The position numbers were made by a program, and so were the translations under genes. A DNA stretch of 64,000 bases from Acidobacteriota bacterium (GTDB taxonomy: Bacteria; Acidobacteriota; Terriglobia; Acidiferrales; UBA7541), in contig JABCZG010000001.1 in NCBI GenBank assembly GCA_013289835.1, positions 1 to 64,000 on the forward strand, given 5' to 3'. This document shows positions 8,358-17,656 of the stretch, piece by piece (position 1 is the first letter of the stretch; every line of letters begins with the position of its first letter). Below the pieces are notes generated by a model. The model saw only the letters and a program-made list of their open reading frames with translations, was not told where the DNA came from and searched no databases.

Positions 8358-9550
8358 CGACTGTCGAAACCGCAACCGGCGCAGCAAAAACGATGGTCCT
8401 GAACATGGGGCCGCAACACCCTTCGACGCACGGGGTGCTGCGCATTCTGCTGGAACTCGACGGGGAAACCGTGGTGAAAGCGGTCCCGGACCTCGGGTAT
8501 CTGCATACCGGCATTGAGAAATCTTGCGAAGACAAAACCTATTCACAAGCGATCACGCTGACCGACCGGATGGACTATCTCAATCCGCTGGGCAACAACC
8601 TGGTGTATTGCCTGGCCGTGGAGAAGCTTCTCGGTTTGGAAGTTCCCAAGCGGGCGCAATACATCCGCGTGATGATGGTGGAGCTGCAGAGAATTTCGTC
8701 GCACCTGGTGTGGCTGGGCACGCACGCGATTGATCTTGGGGCGATGTCGGTTTTTCTGTACTGCTTCCGCGAGCGGGAAGAGATTCTGAAAATTTTCGAG
8801 ATGTTCGCCGGGCAGCGGATGATGACCAGCTACATTCGCATCGGCGGGGTGGCGCTCGATCCGCCGGCGGGCTGGCGCCAGGCGGTGGAGCGATTCCTGA
8901 AGATGATGCCGAGCCGCGTGGACGAATACGAATCGCTGCTGACGGAGAACCGCATCTGGATGGGCCGCACGAAGGGTGTGGGCTACATCTCCGCGGAAGA
9001 CGCGGTTGCCTTGAGCATGACGGGGCCGACGCTGCGCGCGGCTGGAGTGGCTTACGACAACCGCAAGGTGTTCCCTTACTCGAGCTACGAAGAGTTTGAC
9101 TTTGACATCCCAACGCGCACGGACTCGGACTGTTTTGCGCGGTACATGATTCGCGTGGCGGAGATGCGCGAGAGCCTGAAAATCATCCGTCAGGCGTTTG
9201 GCAAGATCACGAACGAAGGCCCGATTAAGGCCGATGCGCCGGGGATTATCCCGCCGCAGCGCGAAAAGATGAAGACGGAGATGGAAGCGCTCATCTACCA
9301 CTTCAAGATTTTCACGGAGGGATTTTCGCCAGCACCGGGAGAGGCGTTTGTGACCATCGAATCGCCGCGCGGCGAGCTGGGATGCTTCATCGCCAGCGAT
9401 GGTTCGCCGAAGCCGTTGCGAGTGCATTTTCGCGCTCCTTCGTATATCAATTTGCAGGCGCTTCCCAAGCTTATCGAAGGCCAGTTGATTGCGGATGTAA
9501 TCGCGTGCATCGGCACGATTGATATCGTCCTTGGAGAAGTAGACAGGTAA
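8354..9550 (+). CDS. nuoD: NADH-quinone oxidoreductase subunit D (locus 1)
   Basis: The 49-kDa subunit family protein (398 residues), which forms the quinone-binding pocket together with NuoB. It keeps '[14 protein letters not shown]' with the quinone-pocket histidine and 'DRMDY' with the conserved tyrosine. It ends in '[12 protein letters not shown]', the usual C-terminus. It is translationally coupled to nuoC (ATGA). It lacks the nickel-binding cysteines of the related hydrogenases, as expected for complex I. Confidence 0.95.
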   Translation: MTTVETATGAAKTMVLNMGPQHPSTHGVLRILLELDGETVVKAVPDLGYLHTGIEKSCEDKTYSQAITLTDRMDYLNPLGNNLVYCLAVEKLLGLEVPKRAQYIRVMMVELQRISSHLVWLGTHAIDLGAMSVFLYCFREREEILKIFEMFAGQRMMTSYIRIGGVALDPPAGWRQAVERFLKMMPSRVDEYESLLTENRIWMGRTKGVGYISAEDAVALSMTGPTLRAAGVAYDNRKVFPYSSYEEFDFDIPTRTDSDCFARYMIRVAEMRESLKIIRQAFGKITNEGPIKADAPGIIPPQREKMKTEMEALIYHFKIFTEGFSPAPGEAFVTIESPRGELGCFIASDGSPKPLRVHFRAPSYINLQALPKLIEGQLIADVIACIGTIDIVLGEVDR

Positions 9551-9552
9551 AC

Positions 9553-11367
9553 ATGGAACTCTCACCCACGCTCGCGGTGAAGTTTGAAAAGCTGCAAACC
9601 AGCTACCCGGTGAAGCGCAGCGCGCTGATTCCCATGCTGATGTATGCGCAGGACGAGTACGGCTGCGTGAGCGACGAAATGATCGCGGAGATTGGGCGGC
9701 GGCTGGACCTCAACAACGTGCAGATCGAAGAGACGCTGGCGTATTACTCGATGCTGCACCGCAAGCCGACGGGAAAGAACCACGTCCAGATTTGCACGAA
9801 CGTCGCGTGCATGCTGAAGGGCGGCTATGAAATGCTCGATCGCGCCAAAAGGCGGCTGGAAATCGGGCACAAGGAAACCACGGGCGACGGAGTTTTCTCG
9901 CTGGAAGAAGTGGAATGCATCGGTGCGTGCACGGGCGCGCCGGCGATGCAAGTAAATTACGACTTTTACGAAAACCTTACGCCACTAAAATTCGACCGCA
10001 TTATCGAGGAGCTGGATGCAGGGCGGCGTCCGACTCCGGAAGCGGTTATTTCCGGCGCGCTGCATGAGCGGCACGCAACGGAAACGCCGCTGATCAGCAA
10101 GCGCTGGGGCATCAAGGATTCGCACAAGATTGATGTGTACGTGATGCACGACGGCTACCAAGCGCTGGAAAAAGCTCTCCGCGAGATGACGCCGGAAAGC
10201 ATCATCGATGAGGTGAAGAAATCGAACTTGCGCGGGCGCGGCGGGGCGGGATTTCCGACCGGCATGAAGTGGTCATTCGTGCCGAAAGATTCGCCTAAAG
10301 CGAAATACGTGATTTGCAACGCCGATGAGTCCGAGCCAGGCACGTGCAAGGACCGGCCGCTGATGGAGATGGACCCGCATCAATTGATCGAAGGCATGGT
10401 GATCGCCGGACGGGCCATTGGTTCGCACCAAGGCTTTATTTACATTCGCGGCGAGTATCGCTACGTACTGGACATCGTGGACGCGGCGATCGCCGAGGCG
10501 TATGAGCGCGGCTATCTGGGCAAAAATATTCTCGGCTCCGGATTTGATTTCGATTTGTTGATCCACACAGGCGCGGGCGCTTATGAGTGCGGTGAGGAAT
10601 CCGCGCTGATGGAATCGCTGGAAGGCAAGCGCGGCTACCCGCGCATCAAGCCGCCGTTTCCGGCGGTGGTTGGCTTGTATGGGTGCCCGACGATTATCAA
10701 TAACGTCGAGACGCTGAGCGCCGTACCGTCCATTATCCGCGAAGGCGGCGAAGCCTACGCGAATCGCGGCACGCCAAAGAACGGCGGCACGCGCATGCTG
10801 TGCATCGCGGGCCATGTGAATAAGCCGGGCATTTATGAAGTTCCGCTCGGCATGAACATGAAAAAGTTTATCTATGAAGTGGCGGGCGGAATTCCGGGCG
10901 GGAAGAAAATCAAGGCGGTGATTCCCGGCGGAAGTTCGTGCCCGCTGCTGACCGGCGATGAAATTGATATCGCGATGGACTACGACTCCGTGGCCAAAGC
11001 CGGCTCGATGCTGGGCTCCGGCGGCATGGTCATCATGGATGAAGACACGTGCATGGTGGATATGGCGCGGCGGATTATGCAGTTCTATGCGCACGAATCT
11101 TGCGGCTGGTGCATTCCTTGCCGCGAAGGAACCACGTGGCTGCGGAAGATTTTGGAACGTTTTCACGCCGGGTTGGGCCGCGCAGAAGACATCGACATCA
11201 TTGCCGATCTCGCAAAAAACATGCTGGGTCGCACGTTTTGCCCGCTGGGCGACGCGGCGGCAATGCCTACGATCAGCATCATGAAGAAGTGGCGGAAAGA
11301 GTTTGAGCAGCACCTGCAAGGACGCTGCCCGTATAAGTCCGCGGAAGCGTTAGTTGGTTCACGATAA
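9553..11367 (+). CDS. nuoEF: NuoE-NuoF fusion, NADH-oxidising module (locus 1)
   Basis: One 604-residue chain covers two subunits. Residues 1 to about 165 are NuoE (24 kDa), with the [2Fe-2S] ligands C81, C86, C122 and C126. From about 185 on it is NuoF (51 kDa), with the FMN/NADH glycine motif GRGGAGFPTG (228-237) and the N3 [4Fe-4S] ligands C517, C520, C523 and C563. There is no stop or frameshift at the junction, so the fusion is real in this sequence. It starts two bases after the nuoD stop. It passes electrons from NADH through FMN to NuoG. Confidence 0.95.
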   Translation: MELSPTLAVKFEKLQTSYPVKRSALIPMLMYAQDEYGCVSDEMIAEIGRRLDLNNVQIEETLAYYSMLHRKPTGKNHVQICTNVACMLKGGYEMLDRAKRRLEIGHKETTGDGVFSLEEVECIGACTGAPAMQVNYDFYENLTPLKFDRIIEELDAGRRPTPEAVISGALHERHATETPLISKRWGIKDSHKIDVYVMHDGYQALEKALREMTPESIIDEVKKSNLRGRGGAGFPTGMKWSFVPKDSPKAKYVICNADESEPGTCKDRPLMEMDPHQLIEGMVIAGRAIGSHQGFIYIRGEYRYVLDIVDAAIAEAYERGYLGKNILGSGFDFDLLIHTGAGAYECGEESALMESLEGKRGYPRIKPPFPAVVGLYGCPTIINNVETLSAVPSIIREGGEAYANRGTPKNGGTRMLCIAGHVNKPGIYEVPLGMNMKKFIYEVAGGIPGGKKIKAVIPGGSSCPLLTGDEIDIAMDYDSVAKAGSMLGSGGMVIMDEDTCMVDMARRIMQFYAHESCGWCIPCREGTTWLRKILERFHAGLGRAEDIDIIADLAKNMLGRTFCPLGDAAAMPTISIMKKWRKEFEQHLQGRCPYKSAEALVGSR

Positions 11368-11403
11368 TCGGATTCATCACGAAGGGGCTCGCAGCAGGAA
11401 TCC

Positions 11404-13644
11404 ATGGCTGACCAGAAGCTAGTTAAGCTGAAAATCAACGACCGCGAAGTGCAAGTGCCGCAGGGAACGCTGGTGATTGAAGCGACGCGGCGGATCGGCA
11501 CCGAGGTGCCGTCGTTCTGTTATTACCCCGGGCTTTCGCTGCAGGCGGCGTGCCGGATGTGCTTGGTGGAAGTGGAAAAAGCGCCGAAGCTGCAGACGGC
11601 CTGCACGCTGGTGGCGACCGAAGGCATGATCGTTCGAACCGACACCGAGCAGGTGCGGCAAGCTCGGAAGTACATGCTGGAATTTCTGCTGACGAATCAT
11701 CCGCTGGATTGCCCGGTGTGCGACAAGGGCGGCGAGTGCGAGCTGCAGGACATGGTATTCCGCTACGGCGCGGATTCCAGCCGGTTCGTGGAAGAGAAAA
11801 TTCACCGGCCCGAGGAAAAATGGTCGGAGCTGGTTTATTACGATGCGCCGCGGTGTATTTTGTGCTTCCGCTGTGTGCGCGTGTGCGACGAGGGCATGGA
11901 CGTAAAAGCGCTTGGCGTGGGAATGCGGGGCGCGAACAGTGTGATCATCCCGAACCGTGAAGACCACTTGGAATGCGAAGAGTGCGGGATGTGCATTGAT
12001 ATTTGCCCCGTGGGCGCGCTGACCAGCGGGACGTACCGCTACAAGACGCGGCCGTGGGAGATGAATTACGTTTCAACGGTATGCACGCACTGCTCGAATG
12101 GGTGCAAGACGACGCTCAGCGTGCGCAATCACGAGATTTTGCGTTCGAACAACCGCGACTTGAGCGGCATCAACAAAGATTTTCTTTGCGTGAAGGGACG
12201 GTTTGGATTTGATTTTACGAAGCATCCGGAACGCATTCGTCAGCCGCTGGTGCGCAAGGGTGACAAACTGCTTCCGGTGTCGTGGGAAGAGGCCGCGCAG
12301 GCGGCGGCAAGCAAGCTGAAAGCGATTTACGATGCTAACGGGAAAGATGCGATCGGGTTTATTGGTTCGAATCGCACTTCGAACGAAGAAAATTATTTGC
12401 TGCAGCGAATGGCGCGCGGGACGTTCGGCACGAATAATATCGATCATCACCGCACGGCGGATTACACCGGATTGGTCACGGCGCTGGGCGATCGAGCTGC
12501 TGATTCCCTTCTGACGATGGAGCAGTTGTACGAATCGAAAGCGGTGCTGCTGATCGGAAATGATCCGACGAATCAGAACCCGCTGGTGGGATGGCAGGTT
12601 CGCAGCGGAATCCGCCATTTCGGGACGAAGCTGTTCGTCATCAATTCGAATGAGATCAAGCTGAAGCGTAAGGCCACCCAGTTCGTGAAAATTACGGCGG
12701 GGCTGGAAAGTGCCGTATTCAAGTGGCTGGCGCATGAAGAAGGCCAGCTTGCGACAGCGCTCGTCGAGCAACTCGTTCTATTGAAGGCGGAGCTGGAGGC
12801 GGCGTCGGACGTGGCGATTGTATTTGGGGCGGAGGTGTCCGGCGCGGCAATCGCGCAACTGGTGGCGTTCGGCTCGAAACTTCCGGGGAAGACTCGTTAT
12901 ATGCTGCTCGGGGACTATGCCAATTCGCGCGGTGCGGCGGATCTCGGAGTGCTGCCGGATCGATTGCCGGGATATGCCTATGTGGACGACGCGCGAGCAC
13001 GTGAAGGGTTTGAAACACTTTGGGGCGGTGTGATTCCATCGAAAGCGGGCCTGACCGAGCCGCAGATGGTGGAGGCCGCGCAGAACGGAGCGATAAAGGC
13101 GCTCTATGTCGTCGGCGCGAATCCGTTTGCACATTTTGGCACGCTCGGTTACGGACGCGGCAAATTGGATCTGCTCATCGTTCATGAAATGTTTCTGACG
13201 GAAACGGCGAAGGTCGCAGATATCGTTTTTCCGGCGGCCTCGGCGTATGAGAAGGACGGCACGGTCACGAACACTTCAGGCGAAATTCAACTCTTGCACA
13301 AGGCCGCGGAAGTGATGGGGCCGCGCACGGACTTCGATCTTTTGCGCATCCTCTCGCACCAACTGGAAAAGCTGGGGCTGGGGAAGGCCTTTCATTACAA
13401 GACGCCGGCGGCGGTGTTCGAGGAGATTCGCAAGGCTGTGCCGGCGTATAACGTGGCGTCGGCGGGATTGCTGACCGGAGGAGCGGAAGCAACGCGCGTG
13501 CAGTTCGCCCTGAACGGGCACGCTCCTTATGATGTTCCCGTGGGACTGATTCGCTCCGCGGAAGACACGCTTTTCACCAGCGGCACGCTGGGCCGATTCT
13601 GCACGATGATGGATTCTGTGCCGGAGGCGAAAGCGAAGCCGTGA
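11404..13644 (+). CDS. nuoG: NADH-quinone oxidoreductase subunit G (locus 1)
   Basis: The 746-residue 75-kDa-type subunit. Ligands visible are C39, C50, C53 and C67 for N1b; H99, C103, C106 and C112 for N5; C151, C154, C157 and C201 for N4; and C227, C230, C234 and C262 for an N7-type site. C161, C191, C194 and C197 add four more cysteines, giving a full two-cluster ferredoxin-like pair as in formate dehydrogenase or hydrogenase relatives. A molybdopterin-oxidoreductase-like domain follows. A Shine-Dalgarno AGGA precedes the ATG, 36 bases after nuoEF. It ends in a GTGA overlap with nuoH. Confidence 0.94.
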   Translation: MADQKLVKLKINDREVQVPQGTLVIEATRRIGTEVPSFCYYPGLSLQAACRMCLVEVEKAPKLQTACTLVATEGMIVRTDTEQVRQARKYMLEFLLTNHPLDCPVCDKGGECELQDMVFRYGADSSRFVEEKIHRPEEKWSELVYYDAPRCILCFRCVRVCDEGMDVKALGVGMRGANSVIIPNREDHLECEECGMCIDICPVGALTSGTYRYKTRPWEMNYVSTVCTHCSNGCKTTLSVRNHEILRSNNRDLSGINKDFLCVKGRFGFDFTKHPERIRQPLVRKGDKLLPVSWEEAAQAAASKLKAIYDANGKDAIGFIGSNRTSNEENYLLQRMARGTFGTNNIDHHRTADYTGLVTALGDRAADSLLTMEQLYESKAVLLIGNDPTNQNPLVGWQVRSGIRHFGTKLFVINSNEIKLKRKATQFVKITAGLESAVFKWLAHEEGQLATALVEQLVLLKAELEAASDVAIVFGAEVSGAAIAQLVAFGSKLPGKTRYMLLGDYANSRGAADLGVLPDRLPGYAYVDDARAREGFETLWGGVIPSKAGLTEPQMVEAAQNGAIKALYVVGANPFAHFGTLGYGRGKLDLLIVHEMFLTETAKVADIVFPAASAYEKDGTVTNTSGEIQLLHKAAEVMGPRTDFDLLRILSHQLEKLGLGKAFHYKTPAAVFEEIRKAVPAYNVASAGLLTGGAEATRVQFALNGHAPYDVPVGLIRSAEDTLFTSGTLGRFCTMMDSVPEAKAKP

Positions 13645-14867
13645 ACGCCTTCTTAGCCAGCAACGCCGAACTGATTATCACGATCGTGAAGATTGCGCTG
13701 CTGCTTTTCATCGTGCTCACGGTGAATGCGTATCTCACCTGGTTTGAGCGAAAAGTTGTGGCGCACATGCAGTCGCGCTGGGGGCCGCATCGAGTCGGGC
13801 CACATGGATTGTTGCAGCCACTGGCCGACGGGGTGAAGTTTCTTTTTAAGGAAGATCCCACGCCGGCCGGAGTGGACAAATTCGTCTACTATCTTGCACC
13901 GCTTTTGGCGCTGGCGCTCGCGCTCACTTCGATTTCCATCATTCCGTTTGGGCCTAGTCCTATCCGGCTGTTTGGGCACGACATTTATCTGGGGATTGCG
14001 CCACCCGATTTGAACATCGGAATTCTGGCGCTCTTCGCCATTACTGCGCTCGGTGTCTATGGGGTTGCGTTGGCGGGCTGGTCTTCCAACAGCAAGTATC
14101 CGCTGCTGGGAGGATTGCGCAGCTCGGCGCAAATGATCAGTTACGAGCTATCCCTCACGATGTCCGTAGTCGGAGTGCTGCTGATTGCCGGGAGCTTCAA
14201 TCTCACGGACATTATTAATGCGCAGGCGAAGCATCCCGAGCGCGGCATTCTGGGATGGAACATCTTTCCGCAGATTCTGGGTTTCATTTGTTTTTTCATT
14301 GCCGCCGTTGCAGAAACCAACCGTGTTCCATTCGATCTCCCGGAGGCGGAATCCGAACTGGTTGCGGGATTTCACACGGAGTATGCGAGCTTCAAGTTCG
14401 CGATGTTTTTTATCGCGGAGTACACCAGCATGATCACGGTGTCGTCGCTCTGCGCGATCATGTTCTTCGGTGGCTGGCTATCGCCCTTCCCTGCTTCGTG
14501 GACGGTGACCCATTATCTGCCTTCGGCCCTGCTGATTCCCGCGGGCTTGTGGATTATTTGGGACGGCATCCGTTACGAGACAATTTTTGGGAAAATTATT
14601 TTGCCGGGTGTCGGCACGGTTCTGACGATTGCGGGGATTGCGCTGCTCATGCCCAATCTTCTGTTCGTCAATGAATTTATCCAAGCGCCTTTCTGGCTGC
14701 TGTCGAAGATTTTTGTCTTCCTGTTTGTGTATGTGTGGATGCGCGGGACGCTGCCGCGTTTCCGGTACGACCAGTTGATGGCGTTTGGCTGGAAGCTGCT
14801 GCTACCTCTTTCCATCGCGAACGTGATCGTCACCAGTTTTGTGATTCTGAAGTGGGGTGCGCAGTGA
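13641..14867 (+). CDS. nuoH: NADH-quinone oxidoreductase subunit H (locus 1)
   Basis: Membrane subunit linking the quinone site to the proton channels (408 residues, eight or more helices). It has the conserved 'WFERKVVAHMQSRWGPHRVG' and the acidic 'AETNRVPFDLPEAESELVAG' loop that is important for coupling. It starts with GTG inside the nuoG stop and ends in a GTGA overlap with nuoJ. nuoI is normally found between nuoH and nuoJ, and there is no room for it here. Confidence 0.95.
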   Translation: MNAFLASNAELIITIVKIALLLFIVLTVNAYLTWFERKVVAHMQSRWGPHRVGPHGLLQPLADGVKFLFKEDPTPAGVDKFVYYLAPLLALALALTSISIIPFGPSPIRLFGHDIYLGIAPPDLNIGILALFAITALGVYGVALAGWSSNSKYPLLGGLRSSAQMISYELSLTMSVVGVLLIAGSFNLTDIINAQAKHPERGILGWNIFPQILGFICFFIAAVAETNRVPFDLPEAESELVAGFHTEYASFKFAMFFIAEYTSMITVSSLCAIMFFGGWLSPFPASWTVTHYLPSALLIPAGLWIIWDGIRYETIFGKIILPGVGTVLTIAGIALLMPNLLFVNEFIQAPFWLLSKIFVFLFVYVWMRGTLPRFRYDQLMAFGWKLLLPLSIANVIVTSFVILKWGAQ

Positions 14868-15367
14868 CGCCGCAACTTCTGATTTTCTTCGTGCTCGCGG
14901 CGCTGGCGGTGCTGGGGGCGGTCAGCCTGATTGTGCAGAAGCATCCGATTCATAGCGCGCTTTCGCTGATCGTGGTGATGGTCGCGCTCGCGGGATTGTA
15001 CTTGCTGATGGGTGCTGAATTCGTGGCCGCGGTGCAGATCATCGTGTACGGCGGCGCGATTATGGTGCTGTTCGTGTTCGTCATCATGCTTTTGAACGCC
15101 GGCATCGAGGAACACACCAGCCTTTCGAAGTTTGCCGGACCGCCGGGATTGCTGCTGGTGGTGGCGCTGGCGGGCTTCCTTGCGGCGACGATCGCGCGGT
15201 CGACCGGGACGGTACAGGCCGCGGCGCAGACCGGCACAATGTCCTCCACCAAAGGCATTTCGAATATGCTTTTCCGAGATTTTGTGTACCCGTTCGAATT
15301 GACCTCGTTCCTGATCCTGGTGGCGATCATGGGCGCCACGGTGCTCGCGCAGCGGGAGAAAAGCTGA
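14864..15367 (+). CDS. nuoJ: NADH-quinone oxidoreductase subunit J (locus 1)
   Basis: Membrane subunit of 167 residues with five predicted helices. The conserved 'QIIVYGGAIMVLFVFVIMLL' around the third helix is the family hallmark (pi-bulge helix near the quinone cavity). I chose the GTG at 14864, which overlaps the nuoH stop. An upstream in-frame start would extend 43 codons into nuoH. It is followed by nuoK after one base. Confidence 0.92.
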   Translation: MTPQLLIFFVLAALAVLGAVSLIVQKHPIHSALSLIVVMVALAGLYLLMGAEFVAAVQIIVYGGAIMVLFVFVIMLLNAGIEEHTSLSKFAGPPGLLLVVALAGFLAATIARSTGTVQAAAQTGTMSSTKGISNMLFRDFVYPFELTSFLILVAIMGATVLAQREKS

Positions 15368-15368
15368 G

Positions 15369-15671
15369 ATGGTGCCGACGAACTACTACGTGATCCTAAG
15401 CGCGGTTTTGTTCGGACTCGGCGTATTTGGGTTCGTTTTCAAGCGCAATATCATCACGATTTTCATGTCCATCGAATTGATGCTGAACGCGGTGAATCTG
15501 GCGTTCGTAGCATTCAGCCAGGCGCTGGGCAAACTCGATGGCCAGGTGTTTGTGCTGTTCGTCATCGTGGTGGCCGCGGCAGAAGCGGCGGTGGGCCTCG
15601 GAATCATCATTCTCATTGCGCGCAACCGGCAATCGCTCAACGTCGAGCGCGTTGACCTTCTCAAACTCTAA
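15369..15671 (+). CDS. nuoK: NADH-quinone oxidoreductase subunit K (locus 1)
   Basis: Three-helix antiporter-like membrane subunit of 100 residues. The two buried glutamates of the proton path are present, in 'FMSIELMLNAVNL' and '[13 protein letters not shown]'. Its stop overlaps the ATG of nuoL by one base (TAATG). Confidence 0.94.
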   Translation: MVPTNYYVILSAVLFGLGVFGFVFKRNIITIFMSIELMLNAVNLAFVAFSQALGKLDGQVFVLFVIVVAAAEAAVGLGIIILIARNRQSLNVERVDLLKL

Positions 15672-17656
15672 TGCCGACATACCCGATACTCGAGTATTTG
15701 TGGATCATTCCGCTGCTGCCGCTGCTAGGTTCGGCGATTAATGGCCTTTTCGGCGAAAAATGGCCGAATAAAACCGTCAATTGGGTGGCGCTGAGCTCGA
15801 CGGGATTGTCATTTGCCTGTGCGCTGGAAGCGGTTCGCGAATTTTTCGCATCAGGCCAGGCGCTCTTCCACAAGGAATTCTTCACCTGGATTGCGGCGGG
15901 CAATTTCCGCGCGGGTTTCGATTTGCAGATGGACCAGCTCACCGTTGTGATGGTGCTGGTAGTGACCGGCGTGGGCTGGCTCATCCACATTTATTCGACC
16001 GGCTATATGGCTCATGAAGGCGGCTACTACCGCTTCTTTTCGTACCTGAACCTTTTCATGTTCTTCATGCTCATCTTGGTGCTAGCGGCGAATTACGTTT
16101 TGCTCTTCGTTGGCTGGGAAGGCGTGGGCCTGTCGAGCTATTTGCTGATTGGATTCTATTTCCTGAGAAAGTCGGCGGCTGACGCGGGCAAGAAAGCGTT
16201 CATCGTCAACCGCATCGGCGACTTCGGCTTCATGCTGGGGATGTTTTTGCTGTTCCGCACGTTCCACACGCTGGATTTTCAAACCTTGTTCGATGCGCAA
16301 CACGCGGCCGCGTGGCCTGCAGAGGCGTACGGCCAGTTCGGCACGTTTACGATTGCTTGTCTGTTGCTCTTCATGGGCGCCTGCGGAAAATCGGCCCAAC
16401 TTCCCCTGTACGTCTGGCTGCCGGACGCCATGGAAGGGCCAACGCCCGTCAGCGCCTTGATTCACGCGGCGACCATGGTGACGGCAGGCGTTTACGTTGT
16501 GGCGCGCTCGCACGTTTTGTTCACGCATGCTCCCACGGCCATGCTGGTCGTCGCGATTGTTGGTTGCGCGACGGCGTTCTTCGCGGCCACGATCGGCCTG
16601 GTACAAACGGACATCAAGAAAGTCCTCGCCTACTCGACCGTCAGCCAGCTCGGCTACATGTTCCTGGCCTGTGGCGTCGGCGCGTTCTCCGCGGGCATTT
16701 TCCACCTCATGACCCACGCCTTCTTCAAAGCGCTTTTGTTTCTCGCCGCGGGGAGCGTGATTCACGCCATGGGCGGCGAGCAGGACATGAACCGCATGGG
16801 CGGGCTGGGCAAGAAGATTCCCTGGACGTATGTGACCATGCTGCTCGCCACGTTCGCCATCACCGGCATTCCTTTCTGGGCAGGCTTCTTCTCCAAGGAT
16901 GCCATCCTCTTCGCTGCGTTTCAGAGTCAAACCGGTGGCACTGCGCTTTATGTCTTCGGCTTGCTTGCGGCGCTGCTCACTTCGTTCTACATGTTCCGGC
17001 TCATTTTCCTTACCTTCGGCGGCACGCGGCGCTTTGACGAACATAAAGTGCATGTTCATGAATCGCCGTGGAGCATGCTGGGGCCGCTCGTTGTACTTGC
17101 GGTGCTCTCCACTGTCGGCGGCTGGCTCGCTCTGCCGGCTTTGTTCCAAGGACCAGATTATTTCGCTAATTTTCTTGGACCGGTTTTTGGCGGACGTGAA
17201 ACTGCGGAAGCGGCCGGCGATATTGCCGCTCATCATCTGGAATTGATTCTGGCAGGCGTGGCCGTGAGCGCAGCACTCATCGGCCTCGGGGTAGCTTACT
17301 GGCTGTATCTCAAGAAGCCCGGCAAAGCCGACGAACTTGCAAAGTCCATGAAGCCCGCCTACACGACGCTGCTGAACAAGTATTACGTGGATGAGCTATA
17401 CGCAGCCGTGGTTGTCAAGCCGCTACTTTGGATTTCGACGGTTGTGTTTTGGAAAGCGGTGGACGTCACCGTCATCGATGGCGCGGTCAATGGAGTCGCG
17501 GAAGGCCTCACTAATGTTGGCGATGGCGTGCGCCACACGCAGTCCGGCAATACGCGCAGCTACGCCGTCTGGGTGGTCGTTGGAGCAATCGTGATCATAG
17601 CCGTCATCTTCTTCTGGCCGAGCGCGGGAAAGCCAGTGATCGGGATGGTGCGCTGA
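15671..17656 (+). CDS. nuoL: NADH-quinone oxidoreductase subunit L (locus 1)
   Basis: Largest antiporter-like proton-pumping subunit (661 residues). It keeps the helix-5 glutamate in 'GWEGVGLSSYLLIGF' and the channel lysine in 'GKSAQLPLYVWLPDAMEG'. The C-terminal part contains the long lateral helix region and a final membrane anchor (about 630-655). It overlaps nuoK and nuoM by one base each. Confidence 0.95.
   Translation: MPTYPILEYLWIIPLLPLLGSAINGLFGEKWPNKTVNWVALSSTGLSFACALEAVREFFASGQALFHKEFFTWIAAGNFRAGFDLQMDQLTVVMVLVVTGVGWLIHIYSTGYMAHEGGYYRFFSYLNLFMFFMLILVLAANYVLLFVGWEGVGLSSYLLIGFYFLRKSAADAGKKAFIVNRIGDFGFMLGMFLLFRTFHTLDFQTLFDAQHAAAWPAEAYGQFGTFTIACLLLFMGACGKSAQLPLYVWLPDAMEGPTPVSALIHAATMVTAGVYVVARSHVLFTHAPTAMLVVAIVGCATAFFAATIGLVQTDIKKVLAYSTVSQLGYMFLACGVGAFSAGIFHLMTHAFFKALLFLAAGSVIHAMGGEQDMNRMGGLGKKIPWTYVTMLLATFAITGIPFWAGFFSKDAILFAAFQSQTGGTALYVFGLLAALLTSFYMFRLIFLTFGGTRRFDEHKVHVHESPWSMLGPLVVLAVLSTVGGWLALPALFQGPDYFANFLGPVFGGRETAEAAGDIAAHHLELILAGVAVSAALIGLGVAYWLYLKKPGKADELAKSMKPAYTTLLNKYYVDELYAAVVVKPLLWISTVVFWKAVDVTVIDGAVNGVAEGLTNVGDGVRHTQSGNTRSYAVWVVVGAIVIIAVIFFWPSAGKPVIGMVR

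Noticed and set aside
10273..11319. Long - strand open frame across nuoEF
   Set aside because: It is antisense to the Fe-S and FMN motifs and has no ribosome site or recognised domain.
16082..17236. Long - strand open frame across nuoL
   Set aside because: It is a frame shadow of nuoL, which has strong family motifs. The product is His/Arg/Glu-rich with no domain.
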